DNA from: Methylomonas sp. MK1
GTDB taxonomy: Bacteria; Pseudomonadota; Gammaproteobacteria; Methylococcales; Methylomonadaceae
DNA length: 64,000 bases
Assembly (NCBI RefSeq): GCF_000365425.1
Contig: NZ_AQOV01000001.1
Coordinates: 186,001 to 250,000, forward strand
Direction of reading: 5' to 3'
This document shows positions 48,001 to 56,234 of the stretch, piece after piece. Each line of letters begins with the position of its first letter. Position 1 is the first letter of the stretch. A program made the position numbers and the translations under genes. The notes beneath the pieces were generated by a model. It made no database searches, was not told the origin of the DNA, and saw only the letters and a program-made list of their open reading frames with translations.

Positions 48001-48557
48001 CAAACCTGCGCGCTGGGTAGCGGTTTGCTTTCGCCATGCCCGTTGCGCAACACATTTTGTCCTGCCGCCCAATCGGACACCCAATCGGAACGATAAACCT
48101 GGTATTGGTCGAACAGATCCGCTAGTTGTTCGGCAAGTTGGTGACGTTTGCGGCATTGGCTGTCCTCGGTCAAAAAACTCGCCAACGTTTCAAAACCGGG
48201 TTGTTGCAACAAGCCCGGCAACAATCGATATAAGCGCCAGATCAGCGGGTCTTTGGCTAATGGTTGCTCGGTGGGAATCTGCTCGCCTAATACCGCCCGG
48301 TAAATGCTCCAGATAAACAAAGACGGCAGTTGCATCTTCAGCGCGGCGGCAATGCCCAACGCGGAGTTTTGCGCCAAACTTTGCTTTAACCAATGCCCCA
48401 TGCCGTTGCTCTGCACCAGAAAAATCTCGTTTTCCAAGGGCAGCAAGGGATGCTGTCTGAGCCAGTACTCCACCACATCGCGGAGTTCTTCCAGTTGATT
48501 GGAGTGAATCACGGCAATGCCGTTGTCGAGGGAGTGGGCGTGACCTGCTGCGGGCAT
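45060..48557 (-). CDS. recC: Exodeoxyribonuclease V gamma subunit (Chi recognition)
   Basis: 1165 residues. Helicase-like fold that has lost its motifs and recognises Chi. Typical landmarks include HWLKQSLAQNSALGIAAAL near residue 55, VMVPDINTYAPHIHAVFG near 430, and MPMRAIPFRLICLLGMNDGDYPR near 700. It is the first gene of recC-recB-recD, an order common outside the enteric group (no ptrA). A gene-free gap of 150 bp precedes it and likely holds the promoter. Confidence 0.95.
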   Translation of the reverse strand: MPAAGHAHSLDNGIAVIHSNQLEELRDVVEYWLRQHPLLPLENEIFLVQSNGMGHWLKQSLAQNSALGIAAALKMQLPSLFIWSIYRAVLGEQIPTEQPLAKDPLIWRLYRLLPGLLQQPGFETLASFLTEDSQCRKRHQLAEQLADLFDQYQVYRSDWVSDWAAGQNVLRNGHGESKPLPSAQVWQAALWRAVLEDLGEQSSPFASRAAVHAQFMAKIDTLTARPASMPRRVVLFGLSSLPQQSLEVLAKLGRFCQIVLFVHNPCQHYWADIIEDKELLKAERRRQAYKSGMNAALSDAELHLQAPPLLAAWGKQGRDYIRLLDHFDETQAYANWHWPDSKIDMFKDYGEVGQRSLLQHLQQSILDLDPLPEQPVCLATADTSIQFHISHSPQREVEILHDQLLARFDNAQQNGDPLNPRNIIVMVPDINTYAPHIHAVFGQIQSDDPRYIPYSLADQQQRGQNPLLLAVEALLNLPESRFAVSEFLGLLEVPALRTRFAIDETAIPKLHQWIEESGIRWGLNARQRAERVNMPANLQANTWQFGLRRMLLGYAVGAGVAFDEIQPYEEIGGLDAQWLGGLAFLLETLEKYAERLRLEYPPAKWQQLLSELLNDFFQVSDERERKTLETLTSSLTSWSGHCEQAGLSETDLLPIPVVREAWLAGVDEPSLHQRFLSGRVNFCTLMPMRAIPFRLICLLGMNDGDYPRNQQAHSFDLMSQRGQYRPGDRSRRQDDQYLFLEALLSAREQLYISWVGRSIRDNSERPPSVLISQLRDVLVQGWALADQPSLLQCITIAHPLQPFSEAYVQKNRNPSLFTYAREWFIPTAAQPLSSPIASGSDDKAHALSLESLARFLRAPVKSFCHQTLKFGFDGLAVTSDDCEPFGVDNLQAYLFSDELLQGLATEHPDDLEQYLSGQQAVMMQKGQLPLGGFAQASFAALAEPVKAAWERYRVLVSEWPEALEPHVLQLAPFALSGGVTLELAGDLSQLRRQGQQGQVSLLHLTAQTLLNKDKSIKYPNVLLQWLQHLAACADSLPVKTLVVGADTVLEMPVIEQSDAYQQLQDLVAAYHDGMQAPLPVACRTAFCWLAAPPEIASEKAQARYEGDEWNAGEVHYDAYLARFFPNFASLTAFDANKDFEYWADSLYRPMFTSIRELPGAGEATE

Positions 48558-48708
48558 GATAGGCTGAAATAGTTTAGAGGAGCGGTGTGCCTATTATCGC
48601 CGCTTTTGACTGGAGCATCGAGACCTTGCGAATTAGCCGCAATACAGTCTTAGCTATTCATCTACCTTTGTATTCCCTGCGGCAGAAATAGCAGCCCGAT
48701 TCTGAAAG

Positions 48709-49917
48709 CTAGAACAACTCAATCTCGGTAGTACGCTGGTCGGGTTTAGGATTTTCGCCTTGCGGCTGTGTTTCCGTTTCCGACAACAGTAGTTTTAATG
48801 CGGCAATGCGCTGTTTGAAGCGGGCTAAACCGTCGCGCTCTTCCCGGTCGTGATGCAATCTCAAGAGCGCGTGCAAGTAATTACCGACATTTTTGGCATC
48901 CACGGCTATTTTAGCCATCATTTGCGTGACGATGTCTTCAAACTGCATAGCCATCACCCCTTCCTGAGCCAGCCTTTATATTTCGTTGCTTGCCACAGTG
49001 ATGTTAGTTGAATGCCCATTCGCCTTGGTTGTCATGTGCATAAGCTCCTGACCCAAGCTGCCGAGGTTTTCGCGTGACCGTTCCGCCAGGCTTAGGTCAG
49101 TCTGCGCCGCTTGCGATACTTGCTGATCCACTTCTTGCAACGACTGGATTATGTCATCGAGAGTGGCGCGGATTTCATCGCTGAATTGCCGGGTCTGGGC
49201 AGCAAGTTTTCGGACTTCATCGGCGACAATACCAAAACCACGGCCGCCGTGACTGGCCCGCGCCGCCTCAATAGCTGCATTCAATGCCAGTGTGTCGGTT
49301 TGCCTGGTCAGCTTGGTGACCCCATCAAGTGAATCTTCGATGCGTAAAAACTTGCTCTGCATCTGATTAAAACTGACAGCTATGCCCACGCTGGAGTCAT
49401 TGACTTCCTGAATTTTTTTAACGAATTCATCAATCAGCGCATGCGTTTCGTCGAAAAACTTATGTAAACCGGCCTGCTGCCGTTGTTGCTCGTCATCGGC
49501 GCCGGTCATTTGCAATATTTCATCGACTAGGGCAGTCAACACCTTGCGTTGGTCGGTCGATTGCTGTTCCAGACCCGTCAAGCTATTGGATAGTTTATGC
49601 GCAGAGCTTTGGATGGTATTGCGAGCCAAAGCCAGGTCTTGTTCCAGAATATTGAAACGATTTTCTGCGTAATCCATGGCGCGATCAGACAAAAATTGGT
49701 ACTCCGCCATCACCGACTCAAGTTCGACCACCCGAGCCTGTTGCCGGTCTTGCCAATGTTTACGGCCGCGATAGGAAAAAACTAGCGAGCCAACTAATAA
49801 GACCACTGCTAGAAAATTCAAGTCAACCGGCGTTTGCTGCGCTTGCCGACTCCAAATCCAGCAAACGCTATTGATGACAATAGCCAGACACAGCAAAACA
49901 GTATCGACGCGTTTCAT
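48709..49917 (-). pseudogene. Methyl-accepting chemotaxis-like protein interrupted by an in-frame TAA
   Basis: The frame is open from 49917 to 48709 except for one TAA at 48976-48978; 402 codons in all. The first part has two membrane helices (residues about 5-50) and the signalling hairpin ([19 protein letters not shown], then [11 protein letters not shown]). After the stop the same frame carries RLAQEGVMAMQFEDIVTQ and a helical tail (about 82 codons). That is a normal ending for such receptors, so Q-to-stop (CAA to TAA) at position 314 is likely. The short part has no good ribosome site. A truncated 313-residue form may still be made. The start overlaps the cyclase stop (ATGA). Confidence 0.8.
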
Positions 49918-51290
49918 GTCGGCATAACAAGGTGTTGGATCGGCACGGCTGAGGTATCGGCGACGACCCGATTGCGACCTTGATGTTTGGCAAGGTATAA
50001 CGCCTTGTCGACGCGATCAATGAATTGGCTTTCGTGCTCGGTAATTGAAAACTGTCCAACACCTATGCTGATAGTGACTTTTATCCGTTCGACGAAAGAA
50101 TAGTCTTCTATCGTGGTGCGCAAGCGGTTTGCAAACTCGACGGCATCCTCAAGAAGTGTATGCGGCAGCAAAATCGCAAATTCTTCGCCGCCCCAACGAA
50201 TCGCATCATCACTGCACCTGACCAAGCTCATTAGTTTCAAGCTGATGGCTTTCAAGATTTCGTCGCCAATCAAGTGGCCGTGTGCGTCATTAATTTGCTT
50301 GAAAAGATCGATGTCCAGCAACAACAGCGAAAACGCCGGGGCGTCATAACGCCGCATGCGCCCAATTTCATCGGCCAGTCTTTTATCCAGCATTCGTCTA
50401 TTGCCGAGTCCGGTGAGAGGGTCGGTCAACGAGGATTTTTCAAAACCCTTGGCTTTGGCGTCCAGAATAGCCACAAGCTCTTTGAGCTCGCCGGCGTGAT
50501 GTTTGATTAAATCTATCCAGGTACCATAGGCAAAACCCACCAGTTCGCTCTGCGTGACGACGCCTACCAATTGGTTTTCCTGATTCACCACGATGGACCG
50601 TTTGATGTGACAGGTTTTTAACTGAGCGAGCGCGTCTTCAATGGTTGAACTGACCTGGGTGGTAATGACCGGACTACTCATGTACTCCCGGAGTGGCCTA
50701 TCGGTGGTATCCGCGGCAGAGATAAGTTTAAAAATATCCTTGGTGGTGATAATGCCTATCGGTATTTTGGATTCGACCACAATGATGGAGTCCTCCATTT
50801 TCTGTAGATGGTTAAGCACATCGTCCAAAATCCAGTCCGCAGTAAAGGTGATGGGCTCTATTCTGGTCACCAAATCACCGATGGTTTTTTTTTGCACCAG
50901 TACGGTAGGATCCACCGCCGATAGAATGTCGGTATCGGTCAATATGCCGACCAGACTCTCAGTGGAATCGACGACACCTAAATACCGATCGCCATTGCTT
51001 TCAAGGATTTCGAATGCGGTCAGCACCCGTTCATTTTCGAAAACGCAGGTTATCTTGCGTAATGTCAATTCAGCCAAGGTGGCATCACTGCTGCCGCCAG
51101 CATGCAGATGCTTCAGCAAGTCTTCAACGGAAAATACAAAATAGTCTTCGCCAATTTCAAGCACCACGCTGCTGACGTTATGGTGGTCTATTAGCTGCGA
51201 CACCGAACGAATAGTCATATCTAAAGTCGCTCGCAAAAGTTGTTTTTGCGCAATCGACCCGACCGTTGGAAAAATTGTAAATTCAGTCAC
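49914..51290 (-). CDS. CBS-domain diguanylate cyclase
   Basis: 458 residues. Four CBS-like repeats (about residues 25-260) come in two Bateman modules, for example [19 protein letters not shown] and [22 protein letters not shown] domain follows (about 285-455): [14 protein letters not shown], the [12 protein letters not shown] active loop, and an inhibitory RxxD (RCSD) five residues before it. CBS modules usually bind adenine nucleotides, so cyclic di-GMP synthesis may follow energy state. It is coupled to the chemoreceptor-like gene downstream. Confidence 0.9.
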   Translation of the reverse strand: MTEFTIFPTVGSIAQKQLLRATLDMTIRSVSQLIDHHNVSSVVLEIGEDYFVFSVEDLLKHLHAGGSSDATLAELTLRKITCVFENERVLTAFEILESNGDRYLGVVDSTESLVGILTDTDILSAVDPTVLVQKKTIGDLVTRIEPITFTADWILDDVLNHLQKMEDSIIVVESKIPIGIITTKDIFKLISAADTTDRPLREYMSSPVITTQVSSTIEDALAQLKTCHIKRSIVVNQENQLVGVVTQSELVGFAYGTWIDLIKHHAGELKELVAILDAKAKGFEKSSLTDPLTGLGNRRMLDKRLADEIGRMRRYDAPAFSLLLLDIDLFKQINDAHGHLIGDEILKAISLKLMSLVRCSDDAIRWGGEEFAILLPHTLLEDAVEFANRLRTTIEDYSFVERIKVTISIGVGQFSITEHESQFIDRVDKALYLAKHQGRNRVVADTSAVPIQHLVMPT

Positions 51291-51365
51291 GAGCGTCTCA
51301 AATTTGGCTATGCCTTGCGGTTATTGCTTGCCGAAAAGTAGTTTTGTTGGGTAGCAAGGGGGGGG

Positions 51366-52121
51366 TTAAGCCAGAGATCTTTGGCGTTTTTCACGCTTGT
51401 TAGTTTGTTGAGTGTTCAATATTTTTAGCGGGGGGATAGTGGGCAAATCAGTTGGTCCTTGGCGAGTATTTGACTTGAAGGTATCGTGCAGCCTCAGAAG
51501 ATCCGTAACCGTTTTGGCGTTGGTTTTGCGCATTAAATTAGCGCGATGCACTTTGACGGTTTTTATCGAAATATCCAGTTTTTCGGATATTTCCTTATTG
51601 GTGTGGCCCAGCACCACCAACTCGCAGGTTTCAATTTCGCGTTTCGTCAGATTACGGAATTGATTGTTGATAGTGGCAGCGAATTCATATTCGAAAAAAG
51701 CCAGTTCAAGGCATTTGCGTATCTGTTCCAAACTAAAGGGCTTTTCAATAAAATCAAACAAACCGGTTTTTATCGAGCGCAAGGTAGTCGATAGATCACT
51801 TGATCGGGTGATACAAATCCGCGGATATTCCAGTAATAAACCAAACTCGGAACCGGACGGCGATATTTCGACCACTTCCGGGTCAAATACCATCACAAAG
51901 GCAATATTTTTGCTGGTTAAATTCGCCTTGTTGTCGGCGATCCAGCGAGACAACTCGTCCCGGCTGGCAACATAATCCACATTTGTTTGCAGACTTTCCC
52001 TGACCCGATTGATACCTTTAAAGGACGAGACTTCGCGGTCAGCAACCAAGATTAATCTATCGAGTTCCAAAACCTGTAGTGCCATAGTCTGTAAAAGTTG
52101 ATACAAAGGTTCGTGTTCCAA
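51366..52121 (-). CDS. LuxR-family response regulator with degenerate receiver
   Basis: About 239-251 residues. A receiver-like N-terminal domain retains a strand-loop FVMVFDPEVVE, at which the phosphorylated aspartate would sit, and a lysine in FDFIEKPFSLEQIRKCL. Other acidic residues are weak, so it may be an atypical receiver. The C-terminal HTH is FixJ/LuxR type (LTKREIETCELVVLGHTNKE, then ISIKTVKVHRANLMRK). Start is either TTG 52121 or ATG 52085; the latter needs no upstream extension but has no clear ribosome site. It precedes the cyclase gene by 75 nt. Confidence 0.82.
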   Translation of the reverse strand: MEHEPLYQLLQTMALQVLELDRLILVADREVSSFKGINRVRESLQTNVDYVASRDELSRWIADNKANLTSKNIAFVMVFDPEVVEISPSGSEFGLLLEYPRICITRSSDLSTTLRSIKTGLFDFIEKPFSLEQIRKCLELAFFEYEFAATINNQFRNLTKREIETCELVVLGHTNKEISEKLDISIKTVKVHRANLMRKTNAKTVTDLLRLHDTFKSNTRQGPTDLPTIPPLKILNTQQTNKREKRQRSLA

Positions 52122-52426
52122 ACTCTGTCAAGTGTACGTAAGTCTTAAGTTTTGTCTATTGGGCTAAGGTCTTAGATGCGTTATTCGCTTCCCCGCTTTT
52201 CAGGCTACTTTATGCCTTTATTAACCCGGCCCTATTTATCGCTGGTATTCCGTTTGGGCTAAGCTGGATCTATCGAAGCCTAGCTGGGGCGCATAAACTC
52301 AAACGGTAATTTTTGCGCAACAGACTGGCCTTTGGTCTGCAAAGTGAATGCCAATTGGTTTCCTAGCTCCCGCCCACGCAAAACGATGGTCTACACTCTG
52401 TGCGGTCAAACTAGAGAACTACAGCG
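52122..52426. other. Intergenic spacer between LuxR regulator and PD-(D/E)XK-like gene
   Basis: About 305 bp between divergent genes. No gene or repeat is recognisable; it should contain both promoters. Confidence 0.5.
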
Positions 52427-53302
52427 ATGAGTGACGAAAAACGCCTATCCACCACCCAACTGGCCAAATTGCGCGGCATATCCCAGGAGCAAATGTTCGG
52501 GCAACTGACTGCGCTGGGCCTAATCGAGAAACAAGCGGACAAATGGCAGTTAACCGACGCCGGCAGTGCCGCCGGCGGGGTCTATTTGACCGGCAAATAT
52601 GGCCAATATGTTGCCTGGCCGGAAGAATTTCAGTTGCCGAGCGCGCCAAGCAAAGCGGATGCGCCGAAACTATTGACTGCCACCGTGCTCGGGCAACAGT
52701 TTGAACTGCCGGCCAACAAAATGAACTACATCTTGTCCGAATTGGGCTGGATCAAAAAAGGCTTGAAAGGCTGGCTAGTCACCGAACAGGGATTGGCAAT
52801 GGGTGCCGAACAAGGCGAGGACAGCCGTTCCGGCATTCCCTACGTGCGCTGGCCTGAAAAAATCACCCGGAACCGGGCGTTGAAAGACAACGTCGATAAT
52901 ATGAAGGGCGTCGATAAACCTAAAACCGACACCGACAAAATGGATAGCTTCCGCCACAAATTCGAAGCCACCCACCGTACCACCGACGGCCATTTCGTTC
53001 GTTCCAAGGCAGAAATGCTGATCGACAATTGGTTATACATGGCGGAAATCGTCCACGCGTACGAACGCAAACTGCCTATCGAAGAAGAAATGTACTGCGA
53101 CTTTTATATCCCCACCGGCAAAGTTTATATTGAATTCTGGGGCTACGAAAACGACGCCAAATACCAAGCCAGAAAACAGGAAAAACTCGCTATTTATCAG
53201 AAGTACAATTTCAATTTGATTGAACTGACCGACAAGGACGTGTTGAATCTGGACGATATTTTGCCGAGATTGTTGTTGAAGTTTGGGGTGCAGGCGTATT
53301 GA
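52427..53302 (+). CDS. Duplicated-wHTH protein with C-terminal PD-(D/E)XK nuclease-like domain
   Basis: 291 residues. Residues about 6-65 and 78-145 look like two copies of one unit: a helix-turn-helix-like half (LAKLRGISQEQMFGQL versus FELPANKMNYILSELG), a LTD/VTE turn, and an ending near YVAWPEEF or YVRWPEKI. The C-terminal third has RSKAEMLIDNWLY, then CDFYIPTGKVYIEFWG, and a lysine in RKQEKLAIYQKY. This matches E-x-D-x(n)-E-x-W-x(n)-K of Vsr-like or PD-(D/E)XK endonucleases. DNA binding plus cleavage is my inference. No methylase is adjacent. Confidence 0.65.
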   Translation: MSDEKRLSTTQLAKLRGISQEQMFGQLTALGLIEKQADKWQLTDAGSAAGGVYLTGKYGQYVAWPEEFQLPSAPSKADAPKLLTATVLGQQFELPANKMNYILSELGWIKKGLKGWLVTEQGLAMGAEQGEDSRSGIPYVRWPEKITRNRALKDNVDNMKGVDKPKTDTDKMDSFRHKFEATHRTTDGHFVRSKAEMLIDNWLYMAEIVHAYERKLPIEEEMYCDFYIPTGKVYIEFWGYENDAKYQARKQEKLAIYQKYNFNLIELTDKDVLNLDDILPRLLLKFGVQAY

Positions 53303-53869
53303 TTTTGAATATTTCGTGTAGGGCTTATTCGCGATAGCGTGATACGCCGAAAGAAAACAAAAACATACGGCGCAATGCTTATTGGTTATTGCACCTTACG
53401 GCCTTGCTCTAACCAGCTTAGGCGCTGAATCTTAGACCTCAGGTCTTCGAATACGCAGCGCAGCCGCCCTAGCACCGGAAAGTTTCTGCGCATGGATTGC
53501 CGATCCTGCAAAACATCTGAATACCAATAACAATGAGCGGGCCGATCAGAATGAACAAATACAGCGCATTGATAGAGAAATAGCTGAGTGCCATAGCAAA
53601 CTCTGGCAAGGATGGCTCAATCGGAAAACCTGCCGCCTGTGTCTTGGCTTTGACTAACTAGCGCGAGCAGGGAGGATATTTGATCCATAGCAAAGTTGGC
53701 TGGGTTGAATGATAATGAAACCCAGCTCATAGTCTGATGAGTTTTCTCACCCATTGAACTGTTGCAACTTGAAAATTTTCTATTGTTTCAAAGCATTTGC
53801 TGGGTTTCGCGTTGCTTTACCCAGCCTACGGGCGATTAGACAACCAAAAAACATGTTGGAGTTGATGTA
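53303..53869. other. Gene-poor region before the NACHT gene
   Basis: About 570 bp. A minus-strand 41-codon frame (53469-53594) encodes a hydrophobic stretch. The rest has no gene or obvious repeat, and the last 150 bp turn AT-rich toward the NACHT gene. Confidence 0.45.
53469..53594 (-). CDS. Possible 41-residue single-span membrane peptide
   Basis: Reads MALSYFSINALYLFILIG and on through PLIVIGIQMF, one clear membrane helix, then a short polar tail with three cysteines. An in-frame stop lies 20 codons further upstream. No convincing ribosome site is seen. It may be the remnant of a larger membrane gene or a true small protein. Confidence 0.25.
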   Translation of the reverse strand: MALSYFSINALYLFILIGPLIVIGIQMFCRIGNPCAETFRC

Positions 53870-55435
53870 ATGTCTGAAGACATAATTTCACTTAGCTTAG
53901 GCGAAAAATGGATTACAGCTTTGTGGAAAAAATTATCCTCAATTAAGAAAACTCGGGAATCAGAGCTCAATAAAATAAATGATGAAATATTGTTCAGCGA
54001 TCCATTGGAATTAGCTAAGGTATATATAGAACCATTTTGTCAGGAAGTGAACCCGGCAGATAGACATGATGAAGATTTTTTTATATCCAGGGAGCCTTTA
54101 TTTAAAAAAATATCAGAATTCTTAAGACTAAAAACTTACCAACAAGGAAACAACCAACTATTCATCTTGTCAGATGCCGGAATGGGGAAGACATCATTTT
54201 TGGTAATGCTCAAGCTTTTGCATTTAACTTCATTTTGGCCTAAAGGTTATCATTGTGTATTAGAAAAGCTGAGTGAAAACACCTTGCTAAAGATTTCTGA
54301 TATAGAAAATAAAAGAAAAACTGTTTTGTTGTTAGACTCGCTCGATGAAGATCCATCTGCTCATGGAAGGGTAAGAGAACGGTTGCTTGATATCCTTTCA
54401 GCAACAAAAAACTTCAATCGAGTAATTATTACGTGTCGTACTCAGTTCTTTCCTTCCGTTGAAAAAGATCCACTAGAATTACCTGGAAGAATACGAATTG
54501 ATAACTTTATATGCCCTTCAAAATATCTTTCAATTTTTGACGACGACCAAGTAAATGCATATCTTGATAAACGATTTCCTAGACGATTTCTTCAAAAATC
54601 TTCAGAGAAGAAAGAAAAAGCAAATTCCATTATAAATAGGATGACTTCTTTAAGATGTCGTCCTATGCTCCTTTCATTTATTGAGGACTTGGTGAATTCG
54701 CCAAAGTTTTGGACAGTTGGTTCCGAATATTCAATTTACAACTCCCTTGTAGAAAATTGGCTCCTTAGAGAGCAAACTAAAGCAGACCTTAACCCCAAAG
54801 TTTTAATGCATGCCTGTGCACAACTTGCGTTTGAACTGCAATCTAAGAAAGCAGTTAAAATATCATCTAAGGATTTGGATGAGCTAATTGCGTCTTTGGA
54901 ACTATTGGAAATGGTTAAGGCGATTGATATAAAAGGGAGATCATTGCTAAATAAAAACTCGTCTGGAGAATATAGATTTTCTCATTATAGTATTCAAGAA
55001 TTCCTTGTTGTTTTTTATATATTTAATTATGCTCGAAGTAGTGATAGCAGGTCGATATATCCGACCGATTTTATAAAAAACTTGCTAGAGCAAAATAAAA
55101 GTCAATTACTAATAAGACTTCAGGACGAAGGATTAAGGTACCACGAGGAAGTTGAGGCATGGGAAAACAATAGTGTAGATATAGACCAATATATATTTCA
55201 TGGAAAAAAGGAAGTATCAGAGCTTATAGGAGAGCTGGTTTCAGAAATTGATGAATTGGATATCCAGCCGTACGAATCAGAATTGGATATACCAACTTTT
55301 CTCAGAAGACAAGTTAAATCCATCAGCGATAACAAATCCTTTGTATATTCCGATAGGACAGATTTAAATATTCCCTCTTTCCTGAGGCGAAAAAATGAAG
55401 ACACAAATGGTGTTAGCGAAAGTAGTCCCAATTAG
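53870..55435 (+). CDS. NACHT-type STAND NTPase with FtsZ-peptide-like tail
   Basis: 521 residues, AT-rich unlike its surroundings. The N-terminal 95 residues have no recognisable domain. Walker A is SDAGMGKTS (about 101-109), Walker B VLLLDSLDED (about 152-161, a NACHT-type D..DED), and a sensor arginine lies in IITCRTQFF (about 186-194). A helical module follows (YSIYNSLVENWLLREQ to HYSIQEFLVVFYIFN, about 285-385), as in bacterial NACHT proteins of anti-phage function. The tail has LDIPTFLRRQ (472-481) and LNIPSFLRRK (499-508). These resemble the FtsZ C-terminal peptide LDIPAFLRKQ. No separate effector gene adjoins it; any effector would be its own N-terminus. Confidence 0.85.
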   Translation: MSEDIISLSLGEKWITALWKKLSSIKKTRESELNKINDEILFSDPLELAKVYIEPFCQEVNPADRHDEDFFISREPLFKKISEFLRLKTYQQGNNQLFILSDAGMGKTSFLVMLKLLHLTSFWPKGYHCVLEKLSENTLLKISDIENKRKTVLLLDSLDEDPSAHGRVRERLLDILSATKNFNRVIITCRTQFFPSVEKDPLELPGRIRIDNFICPSKYLSIFDDDQVNAYLDKRFPRRFLQKSSEKKEKANSIINRMTSLRCRPMLLSFIEDLVNSPKFWTVGSEYSIYNSLVENWLLREQTKADLNPKVLMHACAQLAFELQSKKAVKISSKDLDELIASLELLEMVKAIDIKGRSLLNKNSSGEYRFSHYSIQEFLVVFYIFNYARSSDSRSIYPTDFIKNLLEQNKSQLLIRLQDEGLRYHEEVEAWENNSVDIDQYIFHGKKEVSELIGELVSEIDELDIQPYESELDIPTFLRRQVKSISDNKSFVYSDRTDLNIPSFLRRKNEDTNGVSESSPN

Positions 55436-55737
55436 CCCAAAAAGGCCATAAGGGTGCTCTGCTATAGGGTGCTGCCGTTAGGGCGCACCGGTCGCGATCG
55501 TTGCGCCTCGCATAGCTCGGCACAACCTATACGGTGGTCGCACCAATTTGAGATTACCGCTAACGGCTATAGGTCATTCAACAGACCTTCGTCATAAAAA
55601 CCATCCGTCCGCAACTGGCCGAAAATGCCACATGGTGGTATTAGTTTTTCTTTTGCAGCTTAGAAAAAACGTTGCCGGCTGATGCTTTAGAAAGAACGAT
55701 CAGCCAGCAAACAAAGTGCGCTCAATTCGTTATGGCT
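55436..55737. other. Intergenic region downstream of the NACHT gene
   Basis: About 300 bp. Composition returns to the host level within 20 bp of the NACHT stop. No gene; short palindromic stretches around 55450-55560 (for example GTGCGACC-like pieces) have no clear stem or T-run. Confidence 0.4.
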
Positions 55738-56136
55738 TCAATGCTTACCCGACTTCACCGCCGCAAGCTCAAATATAATAATTTCCGCTTCGCCTTTACC
55801 GACGTTTTCCACGGTCATTTCCGCGCCGGTTTCCCAGAACACTTCGCCTTGGCTATAGACCTTGGTTTGGCCGTCATCGACAACTTTCAACTTTCCCATT
55901 ACCACATACCTGGGGCCGGGCCCTTCGTGGGTATGCGAGGGAGTTTTATAGCCCTTGGGGAAGCGCACCCGCAGTACATGGCTCTCAACTTCCTTACTGG
56001 GTAAAGTCACCGGCTTGGTCATTAACAATTCGCGCGAGAATTTGCTGGCGGACTCGTCGGCTTGCACCAGCGGCGACACACACGTCAATAATCCCAACAC
56101 AGAAAGTAAGTAGCAAACGCGGTTTGGCTGTTTCAT
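55738..56136 (-). CDS. Periplasmic cupin-domain protein
   Basis: 132 residues with a signal peptide (MKQPNRVCYLLSVLGLLTCVSPLVQA, cleavage after VQADES-like region). A single cupin barrel follows. The metal-binding histidines are seen in TPSHTHEGPGPRYVV and a second strand EVFWETG has a glutamate. It resembles secreted cupins that bind a metal but have no known activity. It precedes the RND gene on the same strand but with an intervening 98 bp. Confidence 0.85.
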   Translation of the reverse strand: MKQPNRVCYLLSVLGLLTCVSPLVQADESASKFSRELLMTKPVTLPSKEVESHVLRVRFPKGYKTPSHTHEGPGPRYVVMGKLKVVDDGQTKVYSQGEVFWETGAEMTVENVGKGEAEIIIFELAAVKSGKH

Positions 56137-56234
56137 AAAGTGGCCTCAAAGCTAAGGGATGGGTGTCTAGGTAGCGAGTATACAAAAACGGTCGGTACCG
56201 CGCCCGCTGAATTAGCATCGCGGGCGCTAAGAAG

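Noticed and set aside
51358-51365. Run of eight G as a phase-variable tract
   Set aside because: It lies just outside the stop of the LuxR-type gene and so cannot shift its frame; no promoter position could be shown.
53870-55435. NACHT gene and PD-(D/E)XK gene as one operon
   Set aside because: A 567-bp gap and a sharp change in composition separate them; no shared promoter is visible.
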